Shown: positions 17,919 through 26,890, counted from the first letter of the stretch. The stretch is DNA of 64,000 nucleotides from Saccharothrix luteola (GCF_020859565.1 NZ_JAJHUO010000009.1:1-64000); one strand, 5' to 3'. Made by a program: numbers and translations. Notes: generated by a model from the sequence alone, not told the origin.

Positions 17919-19652
17919 ATGATGGACCGGATCATTACCGGACTGGTTGACGAGTTCCAGAAAAACTATGCCCTCGCCGAGCTGACCGAGAGCGAGGTAT
18001 TCGAGGCGTTCGCCGCGTACTGCGTGTTGAACTCGTACTACGAAGAGGACTTCAACCCGGACGAGTTCCGCACGGGCGGTGGCAACGACCTCGGCATCGA
18101 CGCGCTCGCCGTGCTTGTCGACGGCATCCTGTTCCAGGACGCCACCGACGTCCGTGCTCACATCCAGCGATCTCGACGGGTGGACGTGCAGATCGTCGTG
18201 ATCCAGGCGAAGACCACAGCGGGGTTCGAGGCTCGGGTGATCTCCGACCTGGCCGACAACCTCAGCCACATCACCGGTACCGGCAGCCTGCCCTACGCCG
18301 CTTCCGAGGACATCATCAACTTCCGGGAATGTCTGGAGGCGGTGTACGGCAATATCGCGAAACTGTCGGGTGCGCTGCCGGAACTTCACGTGCACTACGT
18401 TACGACCGGCGATCGTGTCGCCGACATGGTGGCGAGCAAGGCGGCGTCGGCCAGTGAGCGTCTGCGTGGCCTGGGCAGGTTCGAACGGGTCGAGTTCCGC
18501 TGCGTGACCCGCGACGATCTGCGGCAGTTGTACCGACGGGCGACAACGAAGGTGGCGGTCCAGTTCCCGATGCCGCGCAAGATGTCGCTGCCGAAGGTGC
18601 CGGACGTCGAGCAGGCGTTACTCGGTTTGCTGTCGGCACGGGACCTGGTGGTGCGGATCCTGGCTGATGAGTCGGGCAGGCTGCGTAAACCGTTGTTCCA
18701 CGGCAATGTCCGTGATTACCTCGGTGGCGAGAATCCGGTAAATCGTGAGATAGCGAACACTTTGCGTGATTCGTCGCGACGTGAGAGATTCGCTGTGCTG
18801 AACAACGGTATCACGATTGTCACACGTGGTTTGCACGTCGTGGGTGACGACGTCTACCTGGATGACTTCGAGATCGTGAACGGATGCCAGACGTGTCATG
18901 TGCTGTTCGAGCACCGGGACGAGTTGACCGACAACGTGCAGGTGAGCGTGCGGATCGTGCACTCGCACGACGAGGACGTCATCAACGGCATCGTCGGCGC
19001 CACTAACCGTCAAACCACCATCAGCGAAGAAGACCTTACGATCCGCGAGAGCTTCCACCGGCTCCTGGAGGACTACTTCGCCCACAGTCGGGATCCGGAG
19101 CGCAGGCTCTTCTACGAGCGCAGGACCAAGCAGTACGCGCACCACAGGGTCGAAAAGACCCGCATCATCACTCGCGCACAGTTGATCCGCTCCTACACGG
19201 CCATGTTCCTGGGCGAACCGACCCGTCGTGGCCAGTACCGATCGTTGATCTCGTCCGACAGTGGGAATCTGTTCGCCGAAGGCCACCAACCGGTCGTCTA
19301 TTACACTGCGGCCACCGCCTACTACCGTTTGGACTGGTTGCTGCGCAACGGACGGATCCCGAAGACCTATGCGCCCTACCGCTTCCATATCCTGAGCGCG
19401 ATCAAGCTTCGCGTGTTGGGTCAGGCCCCGATCCAGCACACGTCCCGCACGGCCGAGCGCGAGTGCAAGCGGATCCTCGACGTCATGTGGGACAAGGCGG
19501 CTGCGGAAGGCATGGTCTTGAACCTGCTGACGCCGTTACAACGCGCTATAGACGCCGAGCAATCCGAAGGCGTAGCCGCGCGGGAACTGGCGAGAACCCA
19601 ACGCTTCACCAAACGCGTCAGCAGCGAAATCCTCAGCCGGACGTCCCCCTGA
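17919..19652 (+). CDS. AIPR-family (abortive infection phage resistance) protein with nuclease-like N-terminus
   Basis: 577 residues from ATG 17919 (second ATG adjacent), with AGGAAAGG as ribosome site. The N-terminus carries a restriction-endonuclease-like core: GGNDLGIDAL (D61) and VIQAKT (Q96, K98) in the order expected for a PD-(D/E)XK fold. The middle holds the AIPR hallmark FEIVNGCQT, preceded by FAVLNNGITIV and followed by NRQTTISEEDL. AIPR proteins were first noted in abortive infection loci of lactococci. Encoded directly behind the dual ATPase, it is probably the effector nuclease of a HerA-AIPR type defence unit. No recognisable terminator follows; a tRNA-derived attachment repeat begins 191 nt downstream, making this the last gene of the island. 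Confidence 0.85.
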   Translation: MMDRIITGLVDEFQKNYALAELTESEVFEAFAAYCVLNSYYEEDFNPDEFRTGGGNDLGIDALAVLVDGILFQDATDVRAHIQRSRRVDVQIVVIQAKTTAGFEARVISDLADNLSHITGTGSLPYAASEDIINFRECLEAVYGNIAKLSGALPELHVHYVTTGDRVADMVASKAASASERLRGLGRFERVEFRCVTRDDLRQLYRRATTKVAVQFPMPRKMSLPKVPDVEQALLGLLSARDLVVRILADESGRLRKPLFHGNVRDYLGGENPVNREIANTLRDSSRRERFAVLNNGITIVTRGLHVVGDDVYLDDFEIVNGCQTCHVLFEHRDELTDNVQVSVRIVHSHDEDVINGIVGATNRQTTISEEDLTIRESFHRLLEDYFAHSRDPERRLFYERRTKQYAHHRVEKTRIITRAQLIRSYTAMFLGEPTRRGQYRSLISSDSGNLFAEGHQPVVYYTAATAYYRLDWLLRNGRIPKTYAPYRFHILSAIKLRVLGQAPIQHTSRTAERECKRILDVMWDKAAAEGMVLNLLTPLQRAIDAEQSEGVAARELARTQRFTKRVSSEILSRTSP

Positions 19653-19843
19653 CCGCCCTTGCGCAGGCCTGGACAGTGGCTGACGTGATGATCGTCAGCA
19701 TGAGCATGATCAGCTTGCGGGCAAGCGCAACTTACTGCAGTAGTAGCTCGGGTGGCTCAATCGGAGACTCCTTTACTCGGCCAGTTACACTGGTCATCGA
19801 CCTGGAAGAACAGGACCAAGCACGCCGCTCAGTCGTTCTGCGA
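19653..19843. other. Gap between the AIPR gene and the attachment repeat
   Basis: No gene seen. Short open frames exist but have no ribosome site or protein-like composition. Confidence 0.5.
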
Positions 19844-19888
19844 CTGGGGGTCAAGGGGTCGCAGGTTCAAATCCTGTCGTCCCGACGG
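19844..19888 (+). repeat. Attachment-site-like repeat, copy 1: 3' half of tRNA-Pro(GGG)
   Basis: Forty-five bases identical to 27127-27171. Read as RNA they are the second half of a proline tRNA: 7-base anticodon loop CTGGGGG (anticodon GGG), 3' anticodon stem TCAAG, variable loop, T-arm GCAGG-TTCAAAT-CCTGT, acceptor strand CGTCCCG and discriminator A. The 5' half is missing: the bases before it cannot pair with the anticodon stem, so this is not a working tRNA. The repeat starts exactly at the first base of the anticodon loop, as in att sites of integrative elements that use tRNA genes (pSAM2 of Streptomyces uses a tRNA-Pro). Inference: attL/attR scar of an integrated element. Confidence 0.85.
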
Positions 19889-19895
19889 TCTGAAG

Positions 19896-19942
19896 AAGCC
19901 CGCTCGATCTGGATGAAAGCCCAGGTCAGCGGGCTTTTTCGT
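19896..19942 (+). terminator. Terminator behind the tRNA-derived repeat
   Basis: An AGCCCGCT arm pairs with AGCGGGCT about 30 nt later, and is followed directly by a run of T (TTTTTC). This is a rho-independent terminator of the sort found downstream of tRNA genes, suggesting it travelled with the tRNA fragment. Confidence 0.7.
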
Positions 19943-19989
19943 GCGTTCGATTCGATCTTGAGGCGACTGTCCACAGTGGTCCGTACTGG

Positions 19990-20390
19990 CCGGTAACTGA
20001 CCGTTTGGGAGGATTTTGGGAGGATCGGTTTGCGCAGGGCCAAATGGGGTCGCGTTGGCTAAAGCGAATCGTGTCCTCCGTTCGGGTGTTCTTCCTGGCC
20101 GTGGTCGACGCGTGCGGCGGCATTGTCCGGAAGGTCCTGGCTGGTGTCCTCACGGATCGTGTACACGGCACCAGGCGCTGCGCAGGTACTCGGCGGGTTG
20201 GAGCAGGTGTTCCTGGCGCAGCGGTCGTCTGGGCAGGAGCAGGTCACGCTGACGAGCCAGTGAACCGCAGAGGCGCGGCGTCGTGGGCGGTCCCGATTAG
20301 TTACGTGGTCGACCAAAGGCTCGGTCTTGATCACTTGCTCGCGGTTGAAGGCGGCGAGGGCCGAGCTGGTTCGTCGGCTGTTCATTGGTA
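19990..20390. other. Non-coding stretch with short direct repeats next to the attachment repeat
   Basis: Near 20005-20031 TTTGGGAGGA occurs twice in tandem (second copy TTTTGGGAGGA). Repeats of this kind often border attP regions as recombinase arm sites; that role is only a guess here. Short open frames on both strands look like noise. Confidence 0.35.
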
Positions 20391-20680
20391 GGTGACCACA
20401 CTCGGTCCTGCGGGCTCCGTATGTGGTCACTTGTGTTCGAAGGTTGTCGCAGATTCGGTTGAGTGCTGTTACCTGCAGGTTCGTGCCGTTAAGCGCAGTT
20501 GGAGACGTCTCCGATGACCCCTACCGTGTCAACGTACATCGATATCTGCTCTGACCTGCGGAAACAAGCCTTCAGCAGGCTGTGTGGGTGCAGTTGACCG
20601 TGGTTGGGAGCAGTTGGCTGCGGTTGGACGCAGCCAACGGCTCCCAATCTGCTCCCACCGCGCTGCTCCCAGGCGGCTGG
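20391..20680 (+). repeat. 290-bp imperfect direct repeat, copy 1 (left of the SpoIIE-type gene)
   Basis: Matches 24112-24401 over the same 290-bp length, with long identical runs (GACCTGCGGAAACAAGCCTT, CTCCCAATCTGCTCCCA). It opens with a hairpin, GTGACCACA (20392-20400) pairing with TGTGGTCAC (20422-20430), and ends in a TTGGGAGC-rich segment. No protein is encoded. The two copies bracket the phosphatase gene and lie between the two attachment repeats, so they may be element ends, duplicated regulatory DNA or recombination sites. Nothing recognisable lies between this copy and 21013. Confidence 0.8.
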
Positions 20681-21013
20681 TCCTACGTGGAGTGTCGGTG
20701 ACTGTTCGTGCCGCAGAGCGGTCGTCATGGTGTAGCGGTGTGGTTGAGCGGCAATGTCAGAGGTGCAAGCAACCGGGCGCTGGATTGTCCGGCAGTTCGG
20801 CGGTGATCGAAGGCGAATCCCGCTGATCATCTACGACATCACGGGCTGCTCCCGCCCGCCGCGTGGTCATCGAGTGGATCGTTGAGTACTCGGTGGAGGA
20901 GGCGGCTCCCGATCGAGGGCTTGGTCCCGGCTTGTCGGCTCCGAGTCGGTCGAGCGGCAGGCTGCCGAGTGGGCCGACCGCCTCGGCGCCCTGCCTCGGC
21001 ACATGCGCCGGGG

Positions 21014-23782
21014 CTAACCGGCTTGCGCCTGCTCGGAGGCCCGGATCCGGACGGCCAGGGCGTCGGTGGTGAGGCCGTGCAGGCCGGACAGCGACAGCAC
21101 CCGCGCGGGAGGAGTTCCCTCGACGGCGTGCACAGTCAAGGTCCGGCGGGCACGGGCCGCGGCCGCGGCTGCTTCAAGCAGCAGCGCGATGCCCGAACTG
21201 CTGAGGTAGCCGACTCGGGCCAGGTCGATTTCGATTGGTCGTCGGTCAGCCGAATCGATCCGGGCGGTCAGGACCGTGCGCAGGTAGTCCACCGTCGTGA
21301 CGTCCACAGCGCCGGTAAGCCGGAAGACCTGGACCGGGGTGTCGTCAGCGGACTCGGTGACGCCCGCGTGCCCGCGGCTCGGTTCCGCCACCGGCACTGC
21401 GGAATTCCGTGCGCGCGAGGGCTTGGCGGTGAGGTCGAACCTGACGGTGGTGCCGTCCCCGGTGTGGTCGAACACCGCTCCGTCCCCGATCGCGCGGATG
21501 ATCTGCAGGCCGCGGCCGCGGTAGCCCTTGTCCTCGGGTTCGGGTCGCCAGCGGCCGTAGTCGCGGACCGTGACGCGCACACCGGCGGCGGTGGTGGCGA
21601 CGTCGTAGGTGAAGTCGCCGGGCGCGTCGTGCGGGTACGCGTGGTCCACGGCGTTCGCCGCCGCCTCGCCCAGGGCCAGTTGCAGGTCGTCCAGCAGGTC
21701 CGCGGACAGGCCGGCGGTGGCCGCCCATGCCGTGACGTTACGGCGCATCACCGACAGCTCGGCGGGACGCGCGGGCACGGTGTCGCGCAGCGGCGGGGGC
21801 AGGTGACGGGCGACGACCAGCGCCACGTCGTCGTCCTGACCGTCGGCCAGCAGCGAGGAGGTGATGGCGTCGCTGAGTGCCTGGGGCGGCAGGTCGTGCG
21901 CGTCGCGGACGGTGTCGAGCAGCCGTTGCAGGCCCTGGTCGAGCACCGTGTTCCGGTGCTCGACCAGCCCGTCGGTGTAGAGCACCACGGAGGCGCCCGG
22001 TGGCAGGTCGGTGGTCCGGTCGAGGTACGGCGCGCGGCCCGGTGTGCCCAGCACCGCTCCGGCGTCGCCCGGCAGCAGGCTGGGCCGGCCGGACGCGTCG
22101 AGCACCAGCGGGGGAGGGTGCCCGGCGACGGCCCAGCACAGCTCGCCGGTGCTCCAGTCGAACGTGAGGCAGGCGCAGGTGCTGCCCACCGCGCCGTTGA
22201 CCCGGGCGGTGAAGGCGTCGAGCCGTTCCAGCGCGGCGGCGGGGGAGTGGCCGTCGAGCAGGTAGCCCGCCAAGGCGCTGCGGAGCTGCCCCATCACCGC
22301 GGCGGCGCTCGGGCCCTTGCCGACGACGTCGCCCACGGCGAAGGCGACCGTGGTGCCCTCCAGCGGCAGCACCTCGTACCAGTCGCCGCCGATCCGGGAA
22401 TAGCCCGAGCCGGGCAGGTAGCGGGCGGAAGTCGCCAGCCTGTCCAGCGCGGGCAGTTCGCGCGGCAGCAGGCTGCGCTGCAACGCCTCGGCGATCTCGT
22501 GCTCGCGCTGCAGGAGCCGCTCGCGTTCGGCCTCGGCGCGTTGTCGCTCGGTGACGTCCCGCCCGATGGCCTGCACGCCGGTCGGCGTGGCCTGGATGCT
22601 CAGCTCGACCTCGACCTCGCTGCCGTCGGCCCGGCGCAGGCCCCACACCTCGGTGACCACCCGGGCGGCGGACAGGTCAGCGGTGAGGCGGGTCAGCCGG
22701 TCCAGTGCGTCGGGCACGACCACGTCGCCGACCGGACGACCGACCAGGTGGTCGCGGTCGTGCCCGAGCAGCGCGCAGGCGGCCTGGTTGACCTCGACGA
22801 ACCGCAGGTCGTGGTCCAGCACCCAGATGGCCTCGGTGGCCCGCTCCACCAGCAGCCGGTGGCGTTGCTCGCTGTCGCGCAGCGCCCTGTCGGCGTGCGC
22901 GCGTTGCAGCGACTCCCAGCACCGGTTGACCACCACCGACACCACCTCGACCTCCTCGGGCGTCCAGCGCCGGGCGGTCGCCTGGTGCACCGCCATGGCG
23001 GCGACGAACCGCCCACCGCGCAGCAGCGGCAGACAGATCACCGCGCGGATGCCGGTGAGCCGGTAGGCGGACAGGTCATCCGGACCGAGCCGGAGGTCGT
23101 CCTCGCTGTCCACCACCACCCACGGCTCGCCCGCGCGCATGGCCCGCAACGCGCCCTCGCCGAACTCGGCCATGGCGAACCGGCCTGGCAGCGGTGGCAG
23201 CCCGGTGGCGTAGTCGCCGCTCATCACGAAGTGGTTTTCGTCGGCCTCGGCGCGCGCATAGGCGCACCGGTCGACTCGCAGGTGCTCGCCCAGCATGCGG
23301 GTGGCCAGCGCCATCAGCTGCTCAGCGTCGTCCAGGCGCTGCAGCTCGCTGTCGAGAACGGCGAGGAACCGCTGCCGCTCGTGTTCCGCGTGGCGCGCGG
23401 TGACGTCGTTCAACGCCCCGCGCACGGTTCTCGCGGTGCCGTCGGCGTCCCGCACGACGTGCAGCTTCTCCTTCAACCGCAGCACGTCACCCTGGGCGGT
23501 GACCACGCGGTACTCCACCTCGAACACGTCCAGGCCCGGCTCGTCGCGCCACCGTCGCGCGGTGGCCTCGGCACGGTCGTCGGGATGGATCAGCGAGCCG
23601 AGGAAGTCCGCCTCGTCCAGCCAGCGGCCCACCGGGTGGCCCAGCAGCCGCTCGGCGTGGGCGGACACGAACGTGCAGCGGCGGGTCCGCGCGTCGGCCT
23701 GCCAGAGCACCACGGCAAGCCCGTCCACCAGTGCGCGCAGGTCGGTGGCCTCATAAGGCACAGCCTCGGATGCCGAATCCAC
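21014..23782 (-). CDS. Multidomain PAS-GAF-PAS-SpoIIE phosphatase with anti-sigma kinase-like and STAS domains
   Basis: 922 residues from GTG 23782; the frame is open further upstream but that part is Arg/Gly-rich and unlike protein. Order: PAS (about 15-125), GAF (about 140-285), PAS (about 300-415), SpoIIE/PP2C-type phosphatase (about 450-660, with GGDWYEVLPLEG, VGDVVGKGPSAA, YTDGLVE and DGQDDDVALVVA), a RsbW-like HATPase (LALGEAAANAVDHAYP, RGRGLQIIRAIGDG) and a C-terminal STAS domain (EIDLARVGYLSSSGIALLLE). It thus combines sensor, phosphatase, anti-sigma kinase and anti-anti-sigma modules of a partner-switching pathway in one chain. Likely cytoplasmic and stress-related. It stands alone, framed by the 290-bp repeat; a long plus-strand open frame over it is a GC-rich shadow. 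Confidence 0.88.
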   Translation of the reverse strand: MDSASEAVPYEATDLRALVDGLAVVLWQADARTRRCTFVSAHAERLLGHPVGRWLDEADFLGSLIHPDDRAEATARRWRDEPGLDVFEVEYRVVTAQGDVLRLKEKLHVVRDADGTARTVRGALNDVTARHAEHERQRFLAVLDSELQRLDDAEQLMALATRMLGEHLRVDRCAYARAEADENHFVMSGDYATGLPPLPGRFAMAEFGEGALRAMRAGEPWVVVDSEDDLRLGPDDLSAYRLTGIRAVICLPLLRGGRFVAAMAVHQATARRWTPEEVEVVSVVVNRCWESLQRAHADRALRDSEQRHRLLVERATEAIWVLDHDLRFVEVNQAACALLGHDRDHLVGRPVGDVVVPDALDRLTRLTADLSAARVVTEVWGLRRADGSEVEVELSIQATPTGVQAIGRDVTERQRAEAERERLLQREHEIAEALQRSLLPRELPALDRLATSARYLPGSGYSRIGGDWYEVLPLEGTTVAFAVGDVVGKGPSAAAVMGQLRSALAGYLLDGHSPAAALERLDAFTARVNGAVGSTCACLTFDWSTGELCWAVAGHPPPLVLDASGRPSLLPGDAGAVLGTPGRAPYLDRTTDLPPGASVVLYTDGLVEHRNTVLDQGLQRLLDTVRDAHDLPPQALSDAITSSLLADGQDDDVALVVARHLPPPLRDTVPARPAELSVMRRNVTAWAATAGLSADLLDDLQLALGEAAANAVDHAYPHDAPGDFTYDVATTAAGVRVTVRDYGRWRPEPEDKGYRGRGLQIIRAIGDGAVFDHTGDGTTVRFDLTAKPSRARNSAVPVAEPSRGHAGVTESADDTPVQVFRLTGAVDVTTVDYLRTVLTARIDSADRRPIEIDLARVGYLSSSGIALLLEAAAAAARARRTLTVHAVEGTPPARVLSLSGLHGLTTDALAVRIRASEQAQAG

Positions 23783-24111
23783 GTGCGTCAACCATCCCGT
23801 CGCTCGAACCGGACGCCGGCGGCCCAGACCGGAACCGGTGCGACCACGCGAACGACCGAGCGGAAGAGTACCCACGCGGCAGCCGATCATGCCGACCCGC
23901 CGCGACCGCGGCGCGGGACCGCCGTCGCGGGTGGTCACCCCGGTCCGGTCGACCTCGACTCCGCACGGCTCAGCGAAGTCCTCAGGGCGCGGAGCCGAGA
24001 GTGGTGATGGGCCTCGCCCTGTTTCCCGGCCCGAGCGGGCCTCGGGCACTGTCGCTCTCTTGCAACCGGCGACGATCATGATCGGAAGGGTCCGACGGCG
24101 GTTCGCCGTGA

Positions 24112-24401
24112 GGTGACCACACTTGGCGTCGCTACTTCCGTATGTGGTCGCTTGCGTTCGAGGTTTGTCGCAGGTGCGGTTCGGTCCTGTTACCTGCGGT
24201 TTCGTGTCGTTGGGTGCAGTTGGAGGCGTCTCCGGGGACTCCTACTGTGTCAACGTACATCGCCATCTGCTCTGACCTGCGGAAACAAGCCTTCAGCAGG
24301 CTGCGTGGGTGCAGTTGACCGTGGTTTGGAGTCGTTGAATGCGGTTAGACGCGTCCTCCGGCTCCCAATCTGCTCCCACAGTGGTGCTCCCAAGCGACTG
24401 G
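24112..24401 (+). repeat. 290-bp imperfect direct repeat, copy 2 (right of the SpoIIE-type gene)
   Basis: Counterpart of 20391-20680 in the same orientation. The hairpin is partly decayed here (GTGACCACA against TGTGGTCGC). The copy lies upstream of the cold-shock gene. Between 23783 and 24111 nothing but the phosphatase promoter region is expected. Confidence 0.8.
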
Positions 24402-24494
24402 CCGTGCGTAGACCTGGTCTCAAAACTCGGCGTGTCGCTAGGTGAACCAACGGCCCGCCCCTGGCTCCGCACCGCCCGCCCATGGGCCCGGCCC

Positions 24495-24513
24495 GACGGA
24501 CCGGAAGTCCGTC
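24495..24513 (+). promoter_or_regulatory. 5' leader hairpin before the cold-shock gene
   Basis: GACGGAC and GTCCGTC form a 7-bp stem with a 5-nt loop about 45 nt ahead of the start codon. Cold-shock mRNAs often have structured leaders; a regulatory role is only inferred. Confidence 0.3.
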
Positions 24514-24559
24514 AGAGAGACTGGGGGCCAGTGCCCGCCCTCTCGACCTGGAGTCTTTG

Positions 24560-25507
24560 ATGCCGCAAGGGACCGTCCGTTGGTTCGACGCCGAACGTGG
24601 TTTCGGCTTCCTCGCGCCCGAGGACGGCTCGCCGGACGTGTTCGTGCACGCCTCCGAGGTCGTCGAGGACGGCGGCGCGAAAGTGCTCCGCGAGGGTCAG
24701 GCCGTCGTGTTCGAGGTCGGCGAGAACGACCGCGGGCCCCAGGCGCTGCGCGTTCGCGTCACCGCCGATGCGGCCACCGGCAGCGCCGTGGGCCTGCTCG
24801 GCACCGTCAACTGGTACGAGCCGGGCAAGGGGTACGGCTTCGCGTCGCCGGACGGCGGCGGCGCCGACATCTTCGTGCACAGCTCCGCCATCGTGACCGG
24901 CGGCGTGGTCACCGAGGGGCAGCGGGTGGCATTCCTGATCGTCGAAGGCGAGCGCGGCCCGCAGGCCGGGCACGTGATCCCGCTGGGAGCAGGGGCCGGC
25001 TCACCCGCTGCGGCTGGTATCTCGGACGGTGCCGACGGCACGGTGGCCTGGTACGACGAGGACAAGGGCTTCGGCTTCATCAACCCCGACTCCGGCGCCG
25101 GGGACATCTTCGTTCACGCCCAGGCCCTGGCCGAGGGGCTGACGTGGCTCGCGGAGGGCGACCGCATCGCCTACGAGGTGGCTAGTGGAGACAAGGGCCC
25201 GCAGGCCCGCGACGTGCACCTGGTCCGGAGCGCCGAGCCCCAGACGGCGCCGCAGCGGTCGGCACCTGCCGCGGCCGCAGGGCCGGCCGCGCGGGACGTG
25301 CCCGTACGAGGCGGCGAGGGCGTCGTCGCGCGCTACGACGGCGACCGCGGCTTCGGCTTCATCACCCCGGACGCAGGCGGCGACGATCTCTTCGCCCACG
25401 TGTCCGTGATCATGGGGTCGGAGCCGCTGCAGAAGGGTGACCGGGTCCGGTACGCGGTGCGTCAGAGCGACCGGGGCCCGCAGGCCGACCGCATCGAACG
25501 CCTCTGA
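24560..25507 (+). CDS. Tandem cold-shock protein with four CSD domains
   Basis: 315 residues from ATG 24560, with GGAG upstream. Four cold-shock domains follow each other: about 1-68, 77-142, 152-218 and 247-315. Each keeps the RNP1-like and RNP2-like motifs: [48 protein letters not shown] and [16 protein letters not shown]. An Ala/Pro-rich linker separates domains three and four. Ordinary bacterial cold-shock proteins are single 65-70 residue domains, so a four-domain array that could wrap a long single strand is unusual. The role should be RNA or ssDNA chaperoning. A small hairpin spans the stop codon (25499-25514) without a T run. Confidence 0.9.
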   Translation: MPQGTVRWFDAERGFGFLAPEDGSPDVFVHASEVVEDGGAKVLREGQAVVFEVGENDRGPQALRVRVTADAATGSAVGLLGTVNWYEPGKGYGFASPDGGGADIFVHSSAIVTGGVVTEGQRVAFLIVEGERGPQAGHVIPLGAGAGSPAAAGISDGADGTVAWYDEDKGFGFINPDSGAGDIFVHAQALAEGLTWLAEGDRIAYEVASGDKGPQARDVHLVRSAEPQTAPQRSAPAAAAGPAARDVPVRGGEGVVARYDGDRGFGFITPDAGGDDLFAHVSVIMGSEPLQKGDRVRYAVRQSDRGPQADRIERL

Positions 25508-25712
25508 AGAGGCGGCCCCACCGATGGCTGATCACTTCCCGACGAGAGTGCTCGTTCATCCCCGTCGATGGTGCCGTCAGCAACGCGGCTGCAGCCTCCT
25601 CCAGGAGATCGATCTCCCTCGTGGTGACGGGGACCCCGTGCCGACCCGAGGACCTGCTCCGCGCTCAGAAGCTCACCAGTCACCCCACCCAACGACACAG
25701 AGCCACCGATGT

Positions 25713-26890
25713 TGTGCCGCTCGAGAAGTCATCGCTGCTGGTCAAGCGGCATGTCTGTACTCGTTGATGAGCCCGCCGAGGACGCGGGTGCGGAGCAGTC
25801 TGTGGGTGTCCAGGTCGTGTACCGCGGGAGGGTTCTGGTCAGCCTCGGGTGGTAGCTGGTCTCGAGCCTGGTGGGGGCGGTGTCGGTTGTAGTGGTCTTC
25901 GTAGATCTTGAGGACTTGGCGTGCATGGGTCTCACCCAGGATCAGGATGTGGTCGAGGAGTTCGCGTCGGAGGGTGCCGATGACTCGTTCGCAGTGGGCG
26001 TTCATCCGGGGCGCCTGCGGTGCGCTCTTGATCACGTGCAGGTCGTCGGCCTGGAAGACGGTGTCGAACGTCTGGCTGTACTTGCCGTCGCGGTCCCGGA
26101 GCAGGAAGCGCAGGGACTCCGTCCGGTGTCCGAGGTCGGTGGCGAGGTTCCTGGCCTGCTGTGTGGTCCATGCCTGGGTCGGGTTGGCGGTGACGCCGGT
26201 GATGTGCAGGCGTCGGGTGCCGTGTTCGAGGAACGCCAGTGCGTAGAGGCGTGTGCCGAGCATGGTGTCGAGGTGGAGGAAGTCCGCCGCGATGATGCCC
26301 TGGGCCTGGGCGGTGAGGAACTGCCGCCAGGTCGGGCCACTGCGGCGTGGTGCCGGGTCGATGCCGGCGTCGTGCAGGATCCGCCAGACCGTCGAGTGGG
26401 CGATGTGGTGGCCGAGGCGGGCCAACTCGCCATGGATCCGGTGGTGTCCCCATCGTGGATTCTACCTGGCGAGCCGCAGTACGAGCGTCTTGATCGCCGT
26501 CCGGGTCGGTGGGCGCCCGATGCGTCGCCGCGCGCTGTAGTCCCACTTGCGGGCCACGAGTCTGCGGTGCCAGGCGAGCAGGGTGCCCGGCATGACCGGG
26601 AAGACCTCCCGCCACCGTCGACGATCCACCAGCCCGGCGAGGGCGGCGAACCAGAACCGGTCCGTGGGCTCGTAGCGGACCGGACCCGTCAGTTGCCGGC
26701 GAAGGACCGCGTTCTCGTGCCGCAGCACGAGCAGTTCGGCATCCTTGGCCGTCTCACTGCGGAGAAGCACCGCCGGGACGGACAACAGCTTCCGGGTCAC
26801 CTTGTACAGCAGGGACACGATCACCCTGACATAGTCCCAACACCGTGACAGCCTCGCTCTACCAGCGACGATGACTTCTCGAGCGGCACA
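25713..26890 (-). mobile_element. Complete insertion sequence (about 1.18 kb) with 30-bp terminal inverted repeats
   Basis: The ends 25713-25742 and 26861-26890 are inverted repeats starting TGTGCCGCTCGAGAAGTCAT and differing at only two positions near the inner end (CT against TC), with 5'-TG...CA-3' termini. Between them lies a single transposase frame of the DDE/rve type on the minus strand. No target duplication is obvious, so the flank may have been rearranged. The layout fits the IS481/IS3-like group. Confidence 0.85.
25742..26824 (-). pseudogene. DDE (integrase-core) transposase broken by a nonsense codon
   Basis: The frame from 26824 encodes the N-terminal helix-turn-helix part (DAELLVLRHENAVLRRQL, PGTLLAWHRRLVARKWDYS) and stops at TAG 26462-26464; the same frame then continues to 25742 with NPRWGHHRIHGELARLGHH and the catalytic core: D in FLHLDTM, D in LLRDRDGKY and E in NAHCERVIGTLRREL. 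Homologous transposases have a glutamate at the stop position, so one GAG-to-TAG change explains the break. All catalytic residues are intact, so the element could still move if complemented or if the stop is read through. Confidence 0.85.

Noticed and set aside
19800-19890. A complete tRNA gene
   Set aside because: Only the 3' half is present. The upstream bases cannot form the 5' anticodon stem, D-arm or acceptor strand at either copy.
20059-20430. A 123-codon minus-strand frame with several cysteines
   Set aside because: No ribosome site, no homology I recognise, and it runs into the 290-bp repeat.
20882-24007. A 1041-codon open frame on the plus strand
   Set aside because: It is the antisense of the SpoIIE-type phosphatase, whose minus-strand reading has five clear domains. 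The plus-strand reading is Arg/Gly/Val/His-rich without motifs.
25499-25514. Hairpin over the stop codon of the four-CSD gene as a terminator
   Set aside because: Only six base pairs, no T run and overlapping the stop; too weak to list as a terminator.
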